A DNA stretch of 64,000 nucleotides from Pseudodesulfovibrio tunisiensis (GTDB lineage: Bacteria > Desulfobacterota > Desulfovibrionia > Desulfovibrionales > Desulfovibrionaceae): NCBI RefSeq assembly GCF_022809775.1, contig NZ_CP094380.1:1971001-2035000 (forward strand), written 5' to 3'. Of this stretch, positions 17,777 to 26,708 are shown piece by piece. The stretch's first letter is position 1; each line of letters opens with the position of its first letter. The translations under genes were made by a program, and so were the position numbers. The notes beneath the pieces were generated by a model. The model saw only the letters and a list, made by a program, of their open reading frames with translations, was not told the origin of the DNA and made no database searches.

Positions 17777-20419
17777 ATGAAGGCTCAAGAAATCCGTCAA
17801 CGCTTCCTCGAATATTTCGAGCGCAAGGGACACACCGTGGTGGAGTCCTCCCCGCTCATTCCCAAGGACGACCCCTCCCTGCTGTTCACCAACGCAGGCA
17901 TGGTCCAGTTCAAGAAGCTGTTCCTGGGGCAGGAGAAGCGCGACTATTCCCGCGCCACCACCTCGCAGAAATGCCTGCGCGTGGGCGGCAAGCACAACGA
18001 CCTCGAAAACGTGGGCCGCACCGCGCGCCATCACACCTTTTTCGAGATGCTCGGCAACTTTTCCTTTGGCGACTACTTCAAGGAAGACGCCATCCGGTTC
18101 TGCTGGGAATTCCTGACCGAAGAACTCGGCCTGGACAAAAGCCGCCTGTACATCACCATATACAAGGATGACGACGAGGCAGGCGAACTGTGGCAGAAGG
18201 TGGCGGGCGTTCCCGCGGAACGCATCTACCGTCTGGGCGAAAAGGACAATTTCTGGTCCATGGGCGATACCGGCCCCTGCGGTCCGTGCTCCGAGGTCCA
18301 CTATGATCAGGGCGAGCACATGACCTGCGGCCCGAACTGCGGCATCGGCAAGTGCGACTGCGACCGCTTCCTCGAAATCTGGAATCTCGTGTTCATGCAG
18401 TATGATCAGGCCGAGGACGGCACCCGCACCGACCTGCCCCGCCCGTCCATCGACACGGGCATGGGTCTGGAGCGCATCGCTGCGGTATGTCAGGGCGTGA
18501 ACTCCAACTACGACACCGACCTGTTCCAGTCCATCATCCAGTACACGGCACAGCTCGCGGGCGTGACCTATGGCGCGAACGAGGAAACCGACACGGCCCT
18601 GCGCGTCATCGCGGACCACAGCCGCGCCATCGCCTTCCTGATCCCGGATCAGGTCATGCCTTCCAACGAGGGCCGGGGCTACATCATGCGCCGCCTGATC
18701 CGCCGCGCCTACCGCTTCGGCAGACTGCTCGGTTTCAACGAACCGTTCCTCTTCAAGACCGCGTCCAAGGTCGTGGACGACATGGGCTCCCACTTCAACG
18801 AGCTCAACGCCACACGCGACTTCATGGTCAAGGTCGTGACCGAGGAGGAAGAGCGCTTCGCCAAGACTCTGGACAAGGGACTGGACAAGCTGGAAGAGGA
18901 ACTGGACCGACTGGCCGGGGACAAGGCCGTCATGGTGCCTGGCGACGTGGTGTTCCAGCTGTACGACACCTTCGGATTTCCCATCGACATCGTCAACGAC
19001 ATCGCGGAAAAGCGCGGCATGGGCGTTGACGAGGCCGCCTTCAACGTCCTCATGGACGAACAGAAGGAACGCTCCAAGAAGGCATGGAAGGGGTCAGGCG
19101 AAAAGGACGTGGCCGCCACGTTCCAGACCCTGCTTGAACAGGACCTGTCCTGCACCTTCACCGGCTACGAAACCCTGACCGGCAAATCCCGGATCGCGCA
19201 CCTTCTGGATGCGGACGGCAACGAGATCGAATCCCTTTCCGCTGGCCAGTCCGGCTGGCTCGTGGCCGAAGCAACCCCGTTCTACGGCGAATCCGGTGGC
19301 CAGACCGGTGACACAGGCATCATTGCCACGGAGTCCGGCAAGGCCGAGGTTGCGGACACGCTCAAACCGTCCAAAAAACTCACCGGCCACAGAATTCTGG
19401 TGGCCGATGGTGAAATCCGCAAGGGACAGAAAGCCGATCTTGAGGTGGACCGCGCGGGCAGACTCGCTTCCGCGCGCAACCACACCGTGACCCACCTGCT
19501 CCACGCCGCCCTGAAAAAGGTGCTGGGCGACCACGCCAATCAGGCGGGTTCCCTTGTGGGTCCGGATCGCCTGCGCTTCGACTTCACGCACATCAAGGCC
19601 ATGACCCCGGAAGAGATTTCCGAAGTGGAACGGCTGGTCAACACCTCCATTCTGGAGGCCCACGACGTGATCCGCGAGGTCATGTCCATTGACGCGGCCC
19701 GCGAAATGGGCGCGACCGCCCTGTTCGGCGAGAAGTACGGGGACGAAGTTTCCGTGGTGCAGGTTCCGGGCGTGTCCATGGAACTGTGCGGCGGCACCCA
19801 TCTTCAGAACACGGGACAGGCGGGCAGCTTCCTGATCCTTTCCGAATCCGGCGTTGCCTCGGGCATCCGCCGCATCGAGGCCGCCACGGGCTGGAACGCC
19901 CTGAACACGCTTCAGGACAAGCGCGCCACTCTGGACGAGACCGCGCACATGCTCAAGGCCCGGCCCGAGGACGTGCCCGCCAAGGTGGATGCGCTTCACA
20001 GGCAGGTCAAGGAAATGGCCAAGGAGATGGAAAAGCTTCAGGCCAAACTGGCTTCCGGCGCAGGCCGCGACCTCATGAGCGAGGTCCAGGAGATCAACGG
20101 GGTCAAGGTGCTGGCCGTGGAGCTGGAAGCCCCGAACATGAAGGTCATGCTCGACCAGATGGACAACCTGCGCTCCCGCATGGAATCCGGCATCATCTGC
20201 CTGATTTCCGGACACGAGGACGGCAAGGTGTCCGTGGCTCTGGCCGTGACAAAGGACCTGCACGACAGATTCAAGGCGGGCACCCTGATCAAGCCCGTTG
20301 CGGGCGAAGTCGGTGGTGGCGGCGGCGGCCGTCCGGACCTGGCCCGGGCCGGCGGCTCGGACGCCAAGGGAATTCCGGCCGCGCTCGACATGCTGAAAAA
20401 GCTTGTAATGGACGCGTAA
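17777..20419 (+). CDS. alaS: Alanyl-tRNA synthetase
   Basis: The 880-residue product is a full-length class II alanyl-tRNA synthetase. It has the N-terminal catalytic core (motif 3-type GMGLERIAA), an editing domain with [10 protein letters not shown] and CGGTH, whose His/Cys residues bind zinc, and a C-terminal DHHA1 domain with the glycine-rich segment GGGGGGRPD. It charges tRNA-Ala and clears Ser and Gly mischarges. The recA-alaS order is common in bacteria. The ATG is preceded by TTGGAGAAACAACCAG. Confidence 0.98.
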   Translation: MKAQEIRQRFLEYFERKGHTVVESSPLIPKDDPSLLFTNAGMVQFKKLFLGQEKRDYSRATTSQKCLRVGGKHNDLENVGRTARHHTFFEMLGNFSFGDYFKEDAIRFCWEFLTEELGLDKSRLYITIYKDDDEAGELWQKVAGVPAERIYRLGEKDNFWSMGDTGPCGPCSEVHYDQGEHMTCGPNCGIGKCDCDRFLEIWNLVFMQYDQAEDGTRTDLPRPSIDTGMGLERIAAVCQGVNSNYDTDLFQSIIQYTAQLAGVTYGANEETDTALRVIADHSRAIAFLIPDQVMPSNEGRGYIMRRLIRRAYRFGRLLGFNEPFLFKTASKVVDDMGSHFNELNATRDFMVKVVTEEEERFAKTLDKGLDKLEEELDRLAGDKAVMVPGDVVFQLYDTFGFPIDIVNDIAEKRGMGVDEAAFNVLMDEQKERSKKAWKGSGEKDVAATFQTLLEQDLSCTFTGYETLTGKSRIAHLLDADGNEIESLSAGQSGWLVAEATPFYGESGGQTGDTGIIATESGKAEVADTLKPSKKLTGHRILVADGEIRKGQKADLEVDRAGRLASARNHTVTHLLHAALKKVLGDHANQAGSLVGPDRLRFDFTHIKAMTPEEISEVERLVNTSILEAHDVIREVMSIDAAREMGATALFGEKYGDEVSVVQVPGVSMELCGGTHLQNTGQAGSFLILSESGVASGIRRIEAATGWNALNTLQDKRATLDETAHMLKARPEDVPAKVDALHRQVKEMAKEMEKLQAKLASGAGRDLMSEVQEINGVKVLAVELEAPNMKVMLDQMDNLRSRMESGIICLISGHEDGKVSVALAVTKDLHDRFKAGTLIKPVAGEVGGGGGGRPDLARAGGSDAKGIPAALDMLKKLVMDA

Positions 20420-20539
20420 TTGTGGCATTAGCCAAGCCCGTCCTGTGAAAAGTCGGGGCCGGAGATTTTACCCGTTACATTTATCTCCAGCAACGACGGA
20501 CCGTTGGGATGGCATAATCTATATACTATCAGATCAAGG

Positions 20540-20568
20540 TTGACATGCGGAGTCAAAATCCGTAAATG
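20540..20568 (+). promoter_or_regulatory. Candidate rplM-rpsI promoter
   Basis: A consensus TTGACA is followed by a 17-nt spacer and TAAATG, about 35 bp before the rplM start. The surrounding DNA is AT-rich relative to the flanking genes. Confidence 0.5.
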
Positions 20569-20601
20569 TCCCCTTCCTAGTTTGCGCAAGGAGCATTTAT
20601 T

Positions 20602-21030
20602 ATGAAGACATATAGCCCCAAGCCGGAAGACGCCAATCGCGAATGGTTTGTGGTGGACGCCACCGACAAGGTGCTGGGTCGCCTCGCCACCGAAATCGCA
20701 GGCCGCCTGCGTGGCAAGCATAAGGCCGAATTCGCCCCCCACATGGACATGGGCGACTTCATCGTCGTTATCAACGCCGAGAAGATTCGGGTCACCGGCC
20801 AGAAGCTGGACCAGAAGATGTACCACAAGCACACCGGTCGTCCCGGTGGGCTGCGCTCCAAGAGCCTGCGCGAGATGCTGGCTCTGAAGCCGGAGAACGT
20901 CATCACCACCGCGGTCAAGGGCATGCTGCCCAAGAACCGTCTGTCCCGTCAGCTGCTCACGAAGCTGAAGGTGTACGCTGGTCCCGAACATCCCCATGCT
21001 GCCCAGCAGCCCAAAACTATCGAATTTTAA
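20602..21030 (+). CDS. rplM: 50S ribosomal protein L13
   Basis: The product has 142 residues, the normal bacterial L13 length, with the conserved core [15 protein letters not shown] near the N-terminus and the HTGRPGGL block in the middle. L13 is an early 23S rRNA assembly protein. The start follows GCAAGGAGCATTTATT. rpsI begins 12 bp after its stop, the usual L13-S9 operon. Confidence 0.98.
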   Translation: MKTYSPKPEDANREWFVVDATDKVLGRLATEIAGRLRGKHKAEFAPHMDMGDFIVVINAEKIRVTGQKLDQKMYHKHTGRPGGLRSKSLREMLALKPENVITTAVKGMLPKNRLSRQLLTKLKVYAGPEHPHAAQQPKTIEF

Positions 21031-21042
21031 TCGGGGGTAACC

Positions 21043-21432
21043 ATGAGCGATTTCACTTACGCCACCGGCAAACGCAAGAACGCCGTTGCCCGTACCCGCC
21101 TGTACAAGGGTACCGGTCAGATCACCGTGAACAATCGTCCCTTTGACGAGTACTTTCCGCGCAAGACTCTGCAGATGATCGTGCAGCAGCCCCTGAAGCT
21201 GACCAAGTTGCTCGACAGGTTCGACATCAAGGTCAACCTCGTTGGCGGCGGTGTTGCCGGTCAGGCCGAAGCCCTGCGCCACGGCATTGCCCGCGCCCTG
21301 TGCGAGTTCGATCCCGAGCTCCGCGGCGTGCTCAAGAAGGCCGGCCTGCTGACTCGCGATTCCCGCAAGAAGGAACGCAAGAAGTACGGCCAGCGCGGCG
21401 CTCGCGCCAAGTTCCAGTACTCCAAGCGCTAA
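21043..21432 (+). CDS. rpsI: 30S ribosomal protein S9
   Basis: The product has 129 residues, standard for S9. The [15 protein letters not shown]-terminus and the basic C-terminal tail ending KFQYSKR, which reaches the decoding centre, are present. It is co-transcribed with rplM and followed after 30 bp by a strong intrinsic terminator. Confidence 0.98.
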   Translation: MSDFTYATGKRKNAVARTRLYKGTGQITVNNRPFDEYFPRKTLQMIVQQPLKLTKLLDRFDIKVNLVGGGVAGQAEALRHGIARALCEFDPELRGVLKKAGLLTRDSRKKERKKYGQRGARAKFQYSKR

Positions 21433-21462
21433 ACCGGCGTTTCGGTACACTGCGACACATCA

Positions 21463-21495
21463 GGTCGGCATCCTCTCCGGGATGCCGACCTTTTT
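21463..21495 (+). terminator. Terminator of rplM-rpsI
   Basis: An 11-bp perfect stem GGTCGGCATCC/GGATGCCGACC is followed by five Ts. Confidence 0.92.
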
Positions 21496-21536
21496 GCGTT
21501 CACCACTTCCGCAAAATTATATTTTCATCTCCCCAC

Positions 21537-21565
21537 TTGCGCGGATTCGCACACCTCTTTATTAT
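21537..21565 (+). promoter_or_regulatory. Candidate promoter of the radical SAM gene
   Basis: TTGCGC, a 17-nt spacer and TATTAT end only 7 nt before the ATG at 21573. Transcription from this element would start at or next to the start codon, giving a leaderless or nearly leaderless mRNA. Confidence 0.45.
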
Positions 21566-21572
21566 CCCGCGC

Positions 21573-22835
21573 ATGTCATCCAAGAAAAAACCCCAGCCAC
21601 GGATGTTGTTCGCCAATCAGGACGGCGAAATCTTCGACCACCCCGATCTGCTCATGATGTGCCGCAGAGGCGCGGAGTTCGGACTGCCACGGCCTGACGA
21701 GCTCATCGCCATGCCCCCGGAATCCGAATTCTTCATGCTGCCCGGCAGGCACGCCATGGGATTCGACCCGGAAACCGGCGAAGCCGAACTCATGGAAGAG
21801 CTGGCCGTGGCCGCATTCGTCTGCCCGGGCCATACCAATACCGGACTTGCCGCCTATGAAACCGATCCGGGCTCGCCCCTGCTGCCGCTGCTGGCCTATT
21901 CCGCCATCGGCTACGCAGACGGCAGATTCTGGGTCTGTGCCAAACGCGTGGACGAGGACAAGCGACAGGTCTTCAGCAACATCCCGCCGGATCGCGTCGA
22001 ATCGGGCGCGCATCAGCTCATGCGCGAACTGGAAGGCAATCGGCTGGTCAACCATCTGGCAGGCTGCGCCCTGCAAAGCGGCTGTCCGGCCGCCAAGAAC
22101 CTTGCTCTGGGCCGCTTCGAATGCCCCCTGCCCACGTCCCAGGCGTGCAACGCCAATTGCGTGGGATGCATCTCCTACCAGCCCGAGGATTCCGGGTTCC
22201 CCTCTCCGCAGGGCCGCATCTCGTTCCGGCCCACGCCCAAGGAAATCGTGGATGTCATGCGCCGTCACGAATCCCGCGAACGGCGCCCCATCTTCTCCTT
22301 CGGTCAGGGCTGCGAAGGCGAGCCTCTGCTCGAAGCCGAGCTCATTGCCGAGGCTGTCAGCCAATATCGCAGCGAAGGCGGCACCGGCACCGTAAACATC
22401 AATACCAACGGTTCACGGCCTCAGACCATGCCCGTACTCAAGGTGGCCGGAGTCAATTCCATCCGCGTCAGCCTGAATTCCGCACGCAAGGGCCCCTACG
22501 AAGCCTACTACCGGCCCAAGAGCTACGCCTTCGAAGACGTACGCGAAACCATTGCCAAGGCCCACGAGGTCGGCATCCACGTGTCCCTGAACCTGCTCTA
22601 TTTCCCGGGCATCACCGATACCGAGGAAGAACTCGCCGCACTCATCGAACTCGGGCAGGAAGCCAAGTACGACTTCATCCAGCTCCGGAACCTCAATCTC
22701 GATCCGGAACTCTACCTCGACATCATGTCGCCCTTCGACTTCGGACCGAGCATGGGATTCATGAACTTCAAGAAACGACTCAAGAAAGCACTGGACTGGA
22801 TCAATTACGGCTATTTCAATCCGTATCTGGGGTAG
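21573..22835 (+). CDS. Radical SAM protein of unknown substrate
   Basis: The product is 420 residues from MSSKKKPQPRML. The first 185 residues are a domain I do not recognise. The radical SAM barrel follows, with CNANCVGC (CxxxCxxC), which ligates the [4Fe-4S] cluster that cleaves S-adenosylmethionine. A further Cys cluster just upstream (CALQSGCP) could bind metal. The C-terminal part carries barrel signatures (TVNINTNGS, IRVSLNSA). No auxiliary SPASM-type cluster motif is obvious. No Shine-Dalgarno sequence precedes the ATG. Neighbours give no hint of its substrate. Confidence 0.8.
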   Translation: MSSKKKPQPRMLFANQDGEIFDHPDLLMMCRRGAEFGLPRPDELIAMPPESEFFMLPGRHAMGFDPETGEAELMEELAVAAFVCPGHTNTGLAAYETDPGSPLLPLLAYSAIGYADGRFWVCAKRVDEDKRQVFSNIPPDRVESGAHQLMRELEGNRLVNHLAGCALQSGCPAAKNLALGRFECPLPTSQACNANCVGCISYQPEDSGFPSPQGRISFRPTPKEIVDVMRRHESRERRPIFSFGQGCEGEPLLEAELIAEAVSQYRSEGGTGTVNINTNGSRPQTMPVLKVAGVNSIRVSLNSARKGPYEAYYRPKSYAFEDVRETIAKAHEVGIHVSLNLLYFPGITDTEEELAALIELGQEAKYDFIQLRNLNLDPELYLDIMSPFDFGPSMGFMNFKKRLKKALDWINYGYFNPYLG

Positions 22836-22850
22836 GAATGCCTCCGGCGG

Positions 22851-22880
22851 CCGGAGAACCTTTCGAGAAAGGTTCTCCGG
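22851..22880 (+). terminator. Inverted repeat after the radical SAM gene
   Basis: CCGGAGAACCTTTC and its exact complement sit back to back around GA, 15 bp after the stop. A TTTTT follows only 13 nt later, so it could act as a terminator of reduced efficiency. Confidence 0.6.
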
Positions 22881-22902
22881 ACTCTCCAAAGCTTTTTGGC
22901 TC

Positions 22903-22952
22903 TACGCCGCCAGAGGATACAGGGAAACCTGTCCAGTCCTTATGGCGGCGTA
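22903..22952. repeat. Inverted arms TACGCCGCC/GGCGGCGTA
   Basis: Nine-base arms separated by 32 bases lie between the radical SAM terminator and the minus-strand small gene. AATTTTTATA follows on the plus strand. A terminator-like role is possible. Confidence 0.4.
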
Positions 22953-22956
22953 ATTT

Positions 22957-23175
22957 TTATATATCCATCTTATTAAGAATACTTTTCAACTCTTGCAATG
23001 CTTCTTGTGTAAACCGAATTGACTGACTTTTCTTTCCCACAATCTCACGATTTCGTGAACCAAAAGTATCAATCTGAAGCATTTTATTATCTGGACTAAT
23101 CGAATATTTACAAGTCGTTTCAGAATGACGACTTGCCGGCCAATCTTGTTTAACCAAAATTTTCACAACAGCCAT
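22957..23175 (-). CDS. AT-rich orphan 72-aa protein
   Basis: The 72-residue frame starts behind GAGGAGGCATA. The sequence has WPASRHSETTCKYSI and GSRNREIVGKKSQSI blocks. I recall similar small proteins, often misnamed as methionyl-tRNA formyltransferase-like, near restriction or defence genes, but this recollection is not checked. Base composition is strikingly AT-rich compared with all neighbours, indicating recent acquisition. No partner gene is adjacent: a radical SAM gene lies on one side and purM on the other. Inverted 14-mers flank the segment. The product could be a small nucleic-acid-binding or regulatory protein. Confidence 0.65.
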   Translation of the reverse strand: MAVVKILVKQDWPASRHSETTCKYSISPDNKMLQIDTFGSRNREIVGKKSQSIRFTQEALQELKSILNKMDI

Positions 23176-23267
23176 TATGCCTCCTCTTTAAAACGACCAT
23201 TCTTGCCGTAAACACTTCAGGACTAACGATCTGCCAACTTATAATCAACAAGTTTTATTCAACTCCG

Positions 23268-23338
23268 TTTCGAGAATGAAAAAAGGCCTGATGCATGTCC
23301 CGGCAGGGCATGCATCAGGCCTTTTTTCATTCTCGAAA
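23268..23338. terminator. Large bidirectional terminator upstream of the small gene / after purM
   Basis: A perfect 30-bp stem starting TTTCGAGAATGAAAAAAGG encloses an 11-nt loop. A-tracts and T-tracts within the arms allow termination in both directions. It separates purM from the AT-rich small gene on the same strand, so it most likely ends the purM transcript. Confidence 0.85.
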
Positions 23339-23425
23339 CATATGGGGATCCAAGGGGCCTTGCTCCTTGGCGGGTGCAGGGCAGCGCCCTGCCCCCTCCC
23401 CGGAGGGGCCGCCGGAGGCAAACTC

Positions 23426-24484
23426 CTACAGATTGTTCACGACAACCTGTTCCTCGTCCCCCTTGCGCTCGTTGATGCGGCCGATGGTGAACGCATCCAC
23501 GCCCTGCGCCTTGAGGGTTTCCAACGCACTGGCCTGATCGGCCGGGTCCACGATGCAGATGTAGCCGATGCCGCAGTTGAAAATCTGGAGCATTTCCGGC
23601 CAGGACAAATCACCCTGCTCGCGCAGCCAGTCGAAAACCGGCGGCATGGACCAGGAACCGAACTCGAACGCGGCAGTCACGTTCTCGGGCAGAACGCGCG
23701 GCACGTTGTCGTAGAATCCGCCGCCCGTGACATGCACCATGCCCCGAACGTCAATCTGCTTGAGCAGTTCCAGCACGGACCGGACATAAATTTTCGTGGG
23801 CCGAATCAGGGTGTCCGCAACCGTGTCCTGCGTCCCGGGGAACAGATCGCCGGGCTTGAGGCCGGACTTGTCGAAAATCTTGCGAATGAGGGAATAGCCG
23901 TTGGAATGCGGCCCTGTGGAGGCAAGGCCGATGCAGATGTCGCCGGGCTTGATGTTCTCGCCGGTCACGAGTCTGGCCTTGTCCACCATGCCCACGGCGA
24001 ACCCGGAAAGATCGTATTCGCCATCAGGATAGAAACCGGGCATTTCCGCAGTCTCGCCCCCGAGCAGCGCACAGGCAGACTGGCGGCAGCCTTCGCACAC
24101 GCCGGACACGACCTGTTCGGCCACGCCTGATTCAAGCTTGCCCGTGGCAAAATAGTCGAGAAAAAACATGGGGGCAGCGCCCTGAACCAGCACGTCGTTG
24201 ACGCTCATGGCTACGAGATCGATGCCCACGGTATCGTGCTTGTCGAACTGGAACGCGAGCTTGAGCTTGGTGCCCACGCCGTCGGTTCCGGCAACGAGCA
24301 TGGGAGTTTCGACCCCGGCCATGTCCGGCTGGAACAAGCCGCCGAAGCCGCCAATGCCCGTGGCCACGCCCGGAGTAAAGGTGCTGGCAACCATGTTCCT
24401 GATCCTGCCGATGAACCGGTTTGCTTCCTCTATGTTCACGCCCGCTTCGGTATATGCCTGACTGCGTTTGGCGCTGTTGCTCAT
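23426..24484 (-). CDS. purM: Phosphoribosylformylglycinamidine cyclo-ligase
   Basis: The product has 352 residues, starting at MSNSAKRSQAYTEAG behind AGGAGAGAGATC. PurM converts FGAM to AIR, step five of purine synthesis, using ATP. Recognisable blocks are GTDGVGTKLKLA, the NDVLVQGAAP segment, LGGETAEMPGFY and HVTGGGFYDNVPR. Length is normal. The gene is divergent from the small secreted-protein gene and ends at a strong terminator. Confidence 0.97.
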   Translation of the reverse strand: MSNSAKRSQAYTEAGVNIEEANRFIGRIRNMVASTFTPGVATGIGGFGGLFQPDMAGVETPMLVAGTDGVGTKLKLAFQFDKHDTVGIDLVAMSVNDVLVQGAAPMFFLDYFATGKLESGVAEQVVSGVCEGCRQSACALLGGETAEMPGFYPDGEYDLSGFAVGMVDKARLVTGENIKPGDICIGLASTGPHSNGYSLIRKIFDKSGLKPGDLFPGTQDTVADTLIRPTKIYVRSVLELLKQIDVRGMVHVTGGGFYDNVPRVLPENVTAAFEFGSWSMPPVFDWLREQGDLSWPEMLQIFNCGIGYICIVDPADQASALETLKAQGVDAFTIGRINERKGDEEQVVVNNL

Positions 24485-24579
24485 GATCTCTCTCCTGATT
24501 GGGTGTCGGAATGCCCGGGTTATAGGCACTCCGAAGCAGAAGCGCAAGGCCCGGACATCACGAGTTCGCGGTCCGCTGT

Positions 24580-24607
24580 TTGCATCCTTGCGAGGATGGA
24601 TTATACT
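24580..24607 (+). promoter_or_regulatory. Candidate promoter of the small secreted-protein gene
   Basis: TTGCAT, a 16-nt spacer and TATACT lie 45 bp before the ATG at 24653. Confidence 0.45.
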
Positions 24608-24652
24608 GCATGCACGGCGCGGAATACTCTTCCGCAGTCCACGGAGGCAACC

Positions 24653-24979
24653 ATGCACACCTCTTCACGATTTTTCACGGTCGCCCTGTTCGCGGCTCTG
24701 GCCCTTTTTCTGACGGTCCCGGCCACGCAGGCCGGTTCCAAGTTCGAGAACAAGGACACGGCCAAGCAGCGGAACACCTATACCTGGGGCACGGATCAGG
24801 GCGAGGACACGGCCACCACGACCTTTGGCAAGGACGAGGGGACCGGGGACTCCACCACGATTCTGAAGTCGCGCCCCAGGGAGCCGGAAACCGACTGGTA
24901 CGACAAGATCATCATCACCGTGGACCCGGACACCAAGTGGCCGAAGGACAAGACCGACACCCAGAATCCGGGGGAATGA
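24653..24979 (+). CDS. Small secreted protein of unknown function
   Basis: The product has 108 residues, with a clear Sec signal peptide (about 1-27, ending TQAGS) and a mature part of about 80 residues rich in Asp, Lys and Thr, without cysteines. The mature part has no known domain and may be disordered. The ATG follows GGAGGCAACC. It lies 19 bp upstream of the AmmeMemoRadiSam gene and could share its promoter. Confidence 0.75.
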   Translation: MHTSSRFFTVALFAALALFLTVPATQAGSKFENKDTAKQRNTYTWGTDQGEDTATTTFGKDEGTGDSTTILKSRPREPETDWYDKIIITVDPDTKWPKDKTDTQNPGE

Positions 24980-24998
24980 CGATCCCCGAGGAGCAGCC

Positions 24999-26015
24999 AT
25001 GCGCGAAGCCATGCTTTGGAAACCGCTGAAGGGACGGAAGGTGCAATGTCATCTGTGTTCGCATTTCTGCGTGATCATGGCGGGCAAACGCGGCAAATGC
25101 GGGGTCCGGGAGAACCGCGACGGCACGCTGCATTCCCTGACCTACGGCAAGGTGGCGGCCCTGAACGTGGACCCGGTGGAAAAGAAACCCCTGTATCATT
25201 TTCTGCCCGGCACGCGGACGTTTTCCTTTGCGGCCATGGGCTGCAACCTGTCCTGCAGATTCTGTCAGAACTACAGCCTTTCCCAGCCGCCAAGGCAGGG
25301 CATGGACGTGCGCGGCGAGCAGTACACGCCCGAGGAACTGGTTCAGGGCGCGCTCCGGTCCGGCTCGGCCAGCATTTCCTACACCTATTCCGAGCCCACG
25401 ATATTCTTCGAGATGATGCTGGAGACCGCGAAGGTCGCACATGAGAACAAGCTGAAGAACATCATGGTTTCCAACGGGTTCATGAGCCCGGAATGTCTGG
25501 ACATGCTCGGTCCGCACATCGACGCGATCAACGTGGACCTCAAGGGATTCACCGAACAGTTCTACAGGGAGACGTGCGGCGCAAAGCTCAAGCCGGTGCT
25601 GGACAACCTGCGCCACATCCGCAGGCTTGGCTGGTGGCTGGAGGTCACGACCCTGCTCATCCCGGAGGGCAACGACGACGCGAAGAGCATCGAGGGCATT
25701 GCCGGATTCATCGCCGGGGAACTGGGCACGGAAACCCCGTGGCATCTGTCGCGCTTCCATCCGGACTACCGGATGACGGACCGCGCGCCCACATCGGTCA
25801 CGAGTCTGGAAACAGCCCGCGACATCGGCCTGAAGCACGGCCTGAAATACGTGTACATCGGCAACGTGCCGGGCTCGGACTTCTCGTCCACGATCTGCCC
25901 GGGCTGCGGCCGTGCGCTCATCGAACGCCACGGTTTTTCCTCGGGCCGCAAGGAAATCCGGCAGGGCGCCTGCACACATTGCGGCGCAAAAATCGCCGGC
26001 ATCGGCATGGGCTGA
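24999..26015 (+). CDS. amrS: AmmeMemoRadiSam system radical SAM enzyme
   Basis: The product has 338 residues, beginning with a CxxC-type zinc or cluster motif (CHLCSHFC, then GKCGVRENR) and continuing with the radical SAM motif CNLSCRFCQNY. A C-terminal Cys set (CPGCG ... CTHCG) forms a zinc ribbon. This layout is that of the pyruvate-formate-lyase-activase-like AmrS. In many genomes it accompanies Memo and AMMECR1 proteins, and the system's substrate is unknown. AMMECR1 is encoded at 54112-54663, while no Memo gene is in the window. The tRNA-Pro gene follows 46 bp after the stop. Confidence 0.9.
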   Translation: MREAMLWKPLKGRKVQCHLCSHFCVIMAGKRGKCGVRENRDGTLHSLTYGKVAALNVDPVEKKPLYHFLPGTRTFSFAAMGCNLSCRFCQNYSLSQPPRQGMDVRGEQYTPEELVQGALRSGSASISYTYSEPTIFFEMMLETAKVAHENKLKNIMVSNGFMSPECLDMLGPHIDAINVDLKGFTEQFYRETCGAKLKPVLDNLRHIRRLGWWLEVTTLLIPEGNDDAKSIEGIAGFIAGELGTETPWHLSRFHPDYRMTDRAPTSVTSLETARDIGLKHGLKYVYIGNVPGSDFSSTICPGCGRALIERHGFSSGRKEIRQGACTHCGAKIAGIGMG

Positions 26016-26061
26016 CAACATCTTGCGTTCGCCAACGGATTGACGTAGATAACCTCGTCCA

Positions 26062-26138
26062 CGGGGCGTGGCGCAGTCTGGCAGCGCGCCTGCTTTGGGA
26101 GCAGGATGCCGGGAGTTCAAATCTCTCCGCCCCGACCA
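26062..26138 (+). tRNA. tRNA-Pro (anticodon TGG)
   Basis: The acceptor arms CGGGGCG and CGCCCCG pair perfectly. The anticodon stem CCTGC/GCAGG holds the loop TTTGGGA, placing TGG as anticodon. The T-arm GTTCAAATC is standard, and CCA is encoded at 26136-26138. Length is 77 nt. Confidence 0.97.
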
Positions 26139-26146
26139 GAAAAATC

Positions 26147-26183
26147 AAGGCAACGAATGCACCATGCGTCCGTTGCCTTTTTT
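26147..26183 (+). terminator. Terminator of tRNA-Pro
   Basis: AAGGCAACG pairs with CGTTGCCTT, with a small inner stem, followed by a T-run ending in TTTTTTC, 9 nt after the CCA end. Confidence 0.85.
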
Positions 26184-26408
26184 CATGGACCATTTCTCAC
26201 CTCATTCGAAAAATCCCTTCGTTTTCCCCCTCACGTTATTTTTTCCTTCTGCCAATTGACTCGGACGACACTTTCCCACTACCTCAGAAGCATAACAAGC
26301 GCCGGAGACGCTGCTGGCGAGGATGGACTCTCGCCTCCTGCGGGCCGCACATTCAGCGGACTGCGTTACCGGAACGGGGGCACGCGCCAAACGCCCCCAC
26401 TTTTTTCC
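26184..26408 (+). ncRNA. Possible small RNA ending in an intrinsic terminator
   Basis: No coding frame is convincing here. A terminator hairpin GGGGGC/GCCCCC at 26376-26398 followed by ACTTTTTT implies a transcript running in from upstream, after the tRNA terminator. A TTGACT at about 26257 could begin it. A hairpin GGCGAG-GATGGA-CT(C)TCGCC near 26318 presents ATGGA in its loop, and several more GGA triplets lie nearby, as in CsrA-binding RNAs. This is a hypothesis from sequence pattern alone. Confidence 0.35.
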
Positions 26409-26708
26409 CTTCCTGCATCTGTGTTAAACTAAGCACACAGTCCTTTCCAATTTGTCACAAACCGTTGTCCCGTGCGGTCTGTCGGGATTTCCTACCACGA
26501 CGAGGGGGGTTTGTCTGCCTCTCATGAACCATCCTGAAATGACGCCAGCAACCACTCGTCATTGCAGGATTTCATTTCATTCAAGGTGCCAAACCTCGAT
26601 CAATTAAAACGAGATTGAGCGACTGCCGGGAATGCGCAATGAGTCGCGTACGGAATTATGTCTGAACAGACATAATTATCCAAATGTCCGTTCCTGCGCA
26701 GGGCATGG
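26409..26708. promoter_or_regulatory. Inverted-repeat-rich control region upstream of the ModE-like gene
   Basis: This spacer has no gene. It contains a hairpin at 26533-26568 (AATGACG/CGTCATT plus CCTG/CAGG), a GCGACT/AGTCGC stem at 26619-26647, and a perfect 24-bp palindrome AATTATGTCTG-AA-CAGACATAATT at 26654-26677, which ends 32 bp before the regulator start. The palindrome is a good operator candidate. Confidence 0.55.

Larger units (their letters stand above)
22839..23420. repeat. Segment bounded by inverted 14-mers
   Basis: TGCCTCCGGCGGCC at 22839-22852 and its exact complement GGCCGCCGGAGGCA at 23407-23420 bracket the AT-rich small gene and two hairpin terminators. The palindromic GC motif also resembles the gene-end motifs scattered in Desulfovibrio-type genomes, so it need not mark a mobile unit. 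Confidence 0.45.

Noticed and set aside
22957..23175. Methionyl-tRNA formyltransferase for the AT-rich gene
   Set aside because: At 72 residues it is far too short, and no formyl-THF motif is present; the name seen on similar proteins is probably a misannotation.
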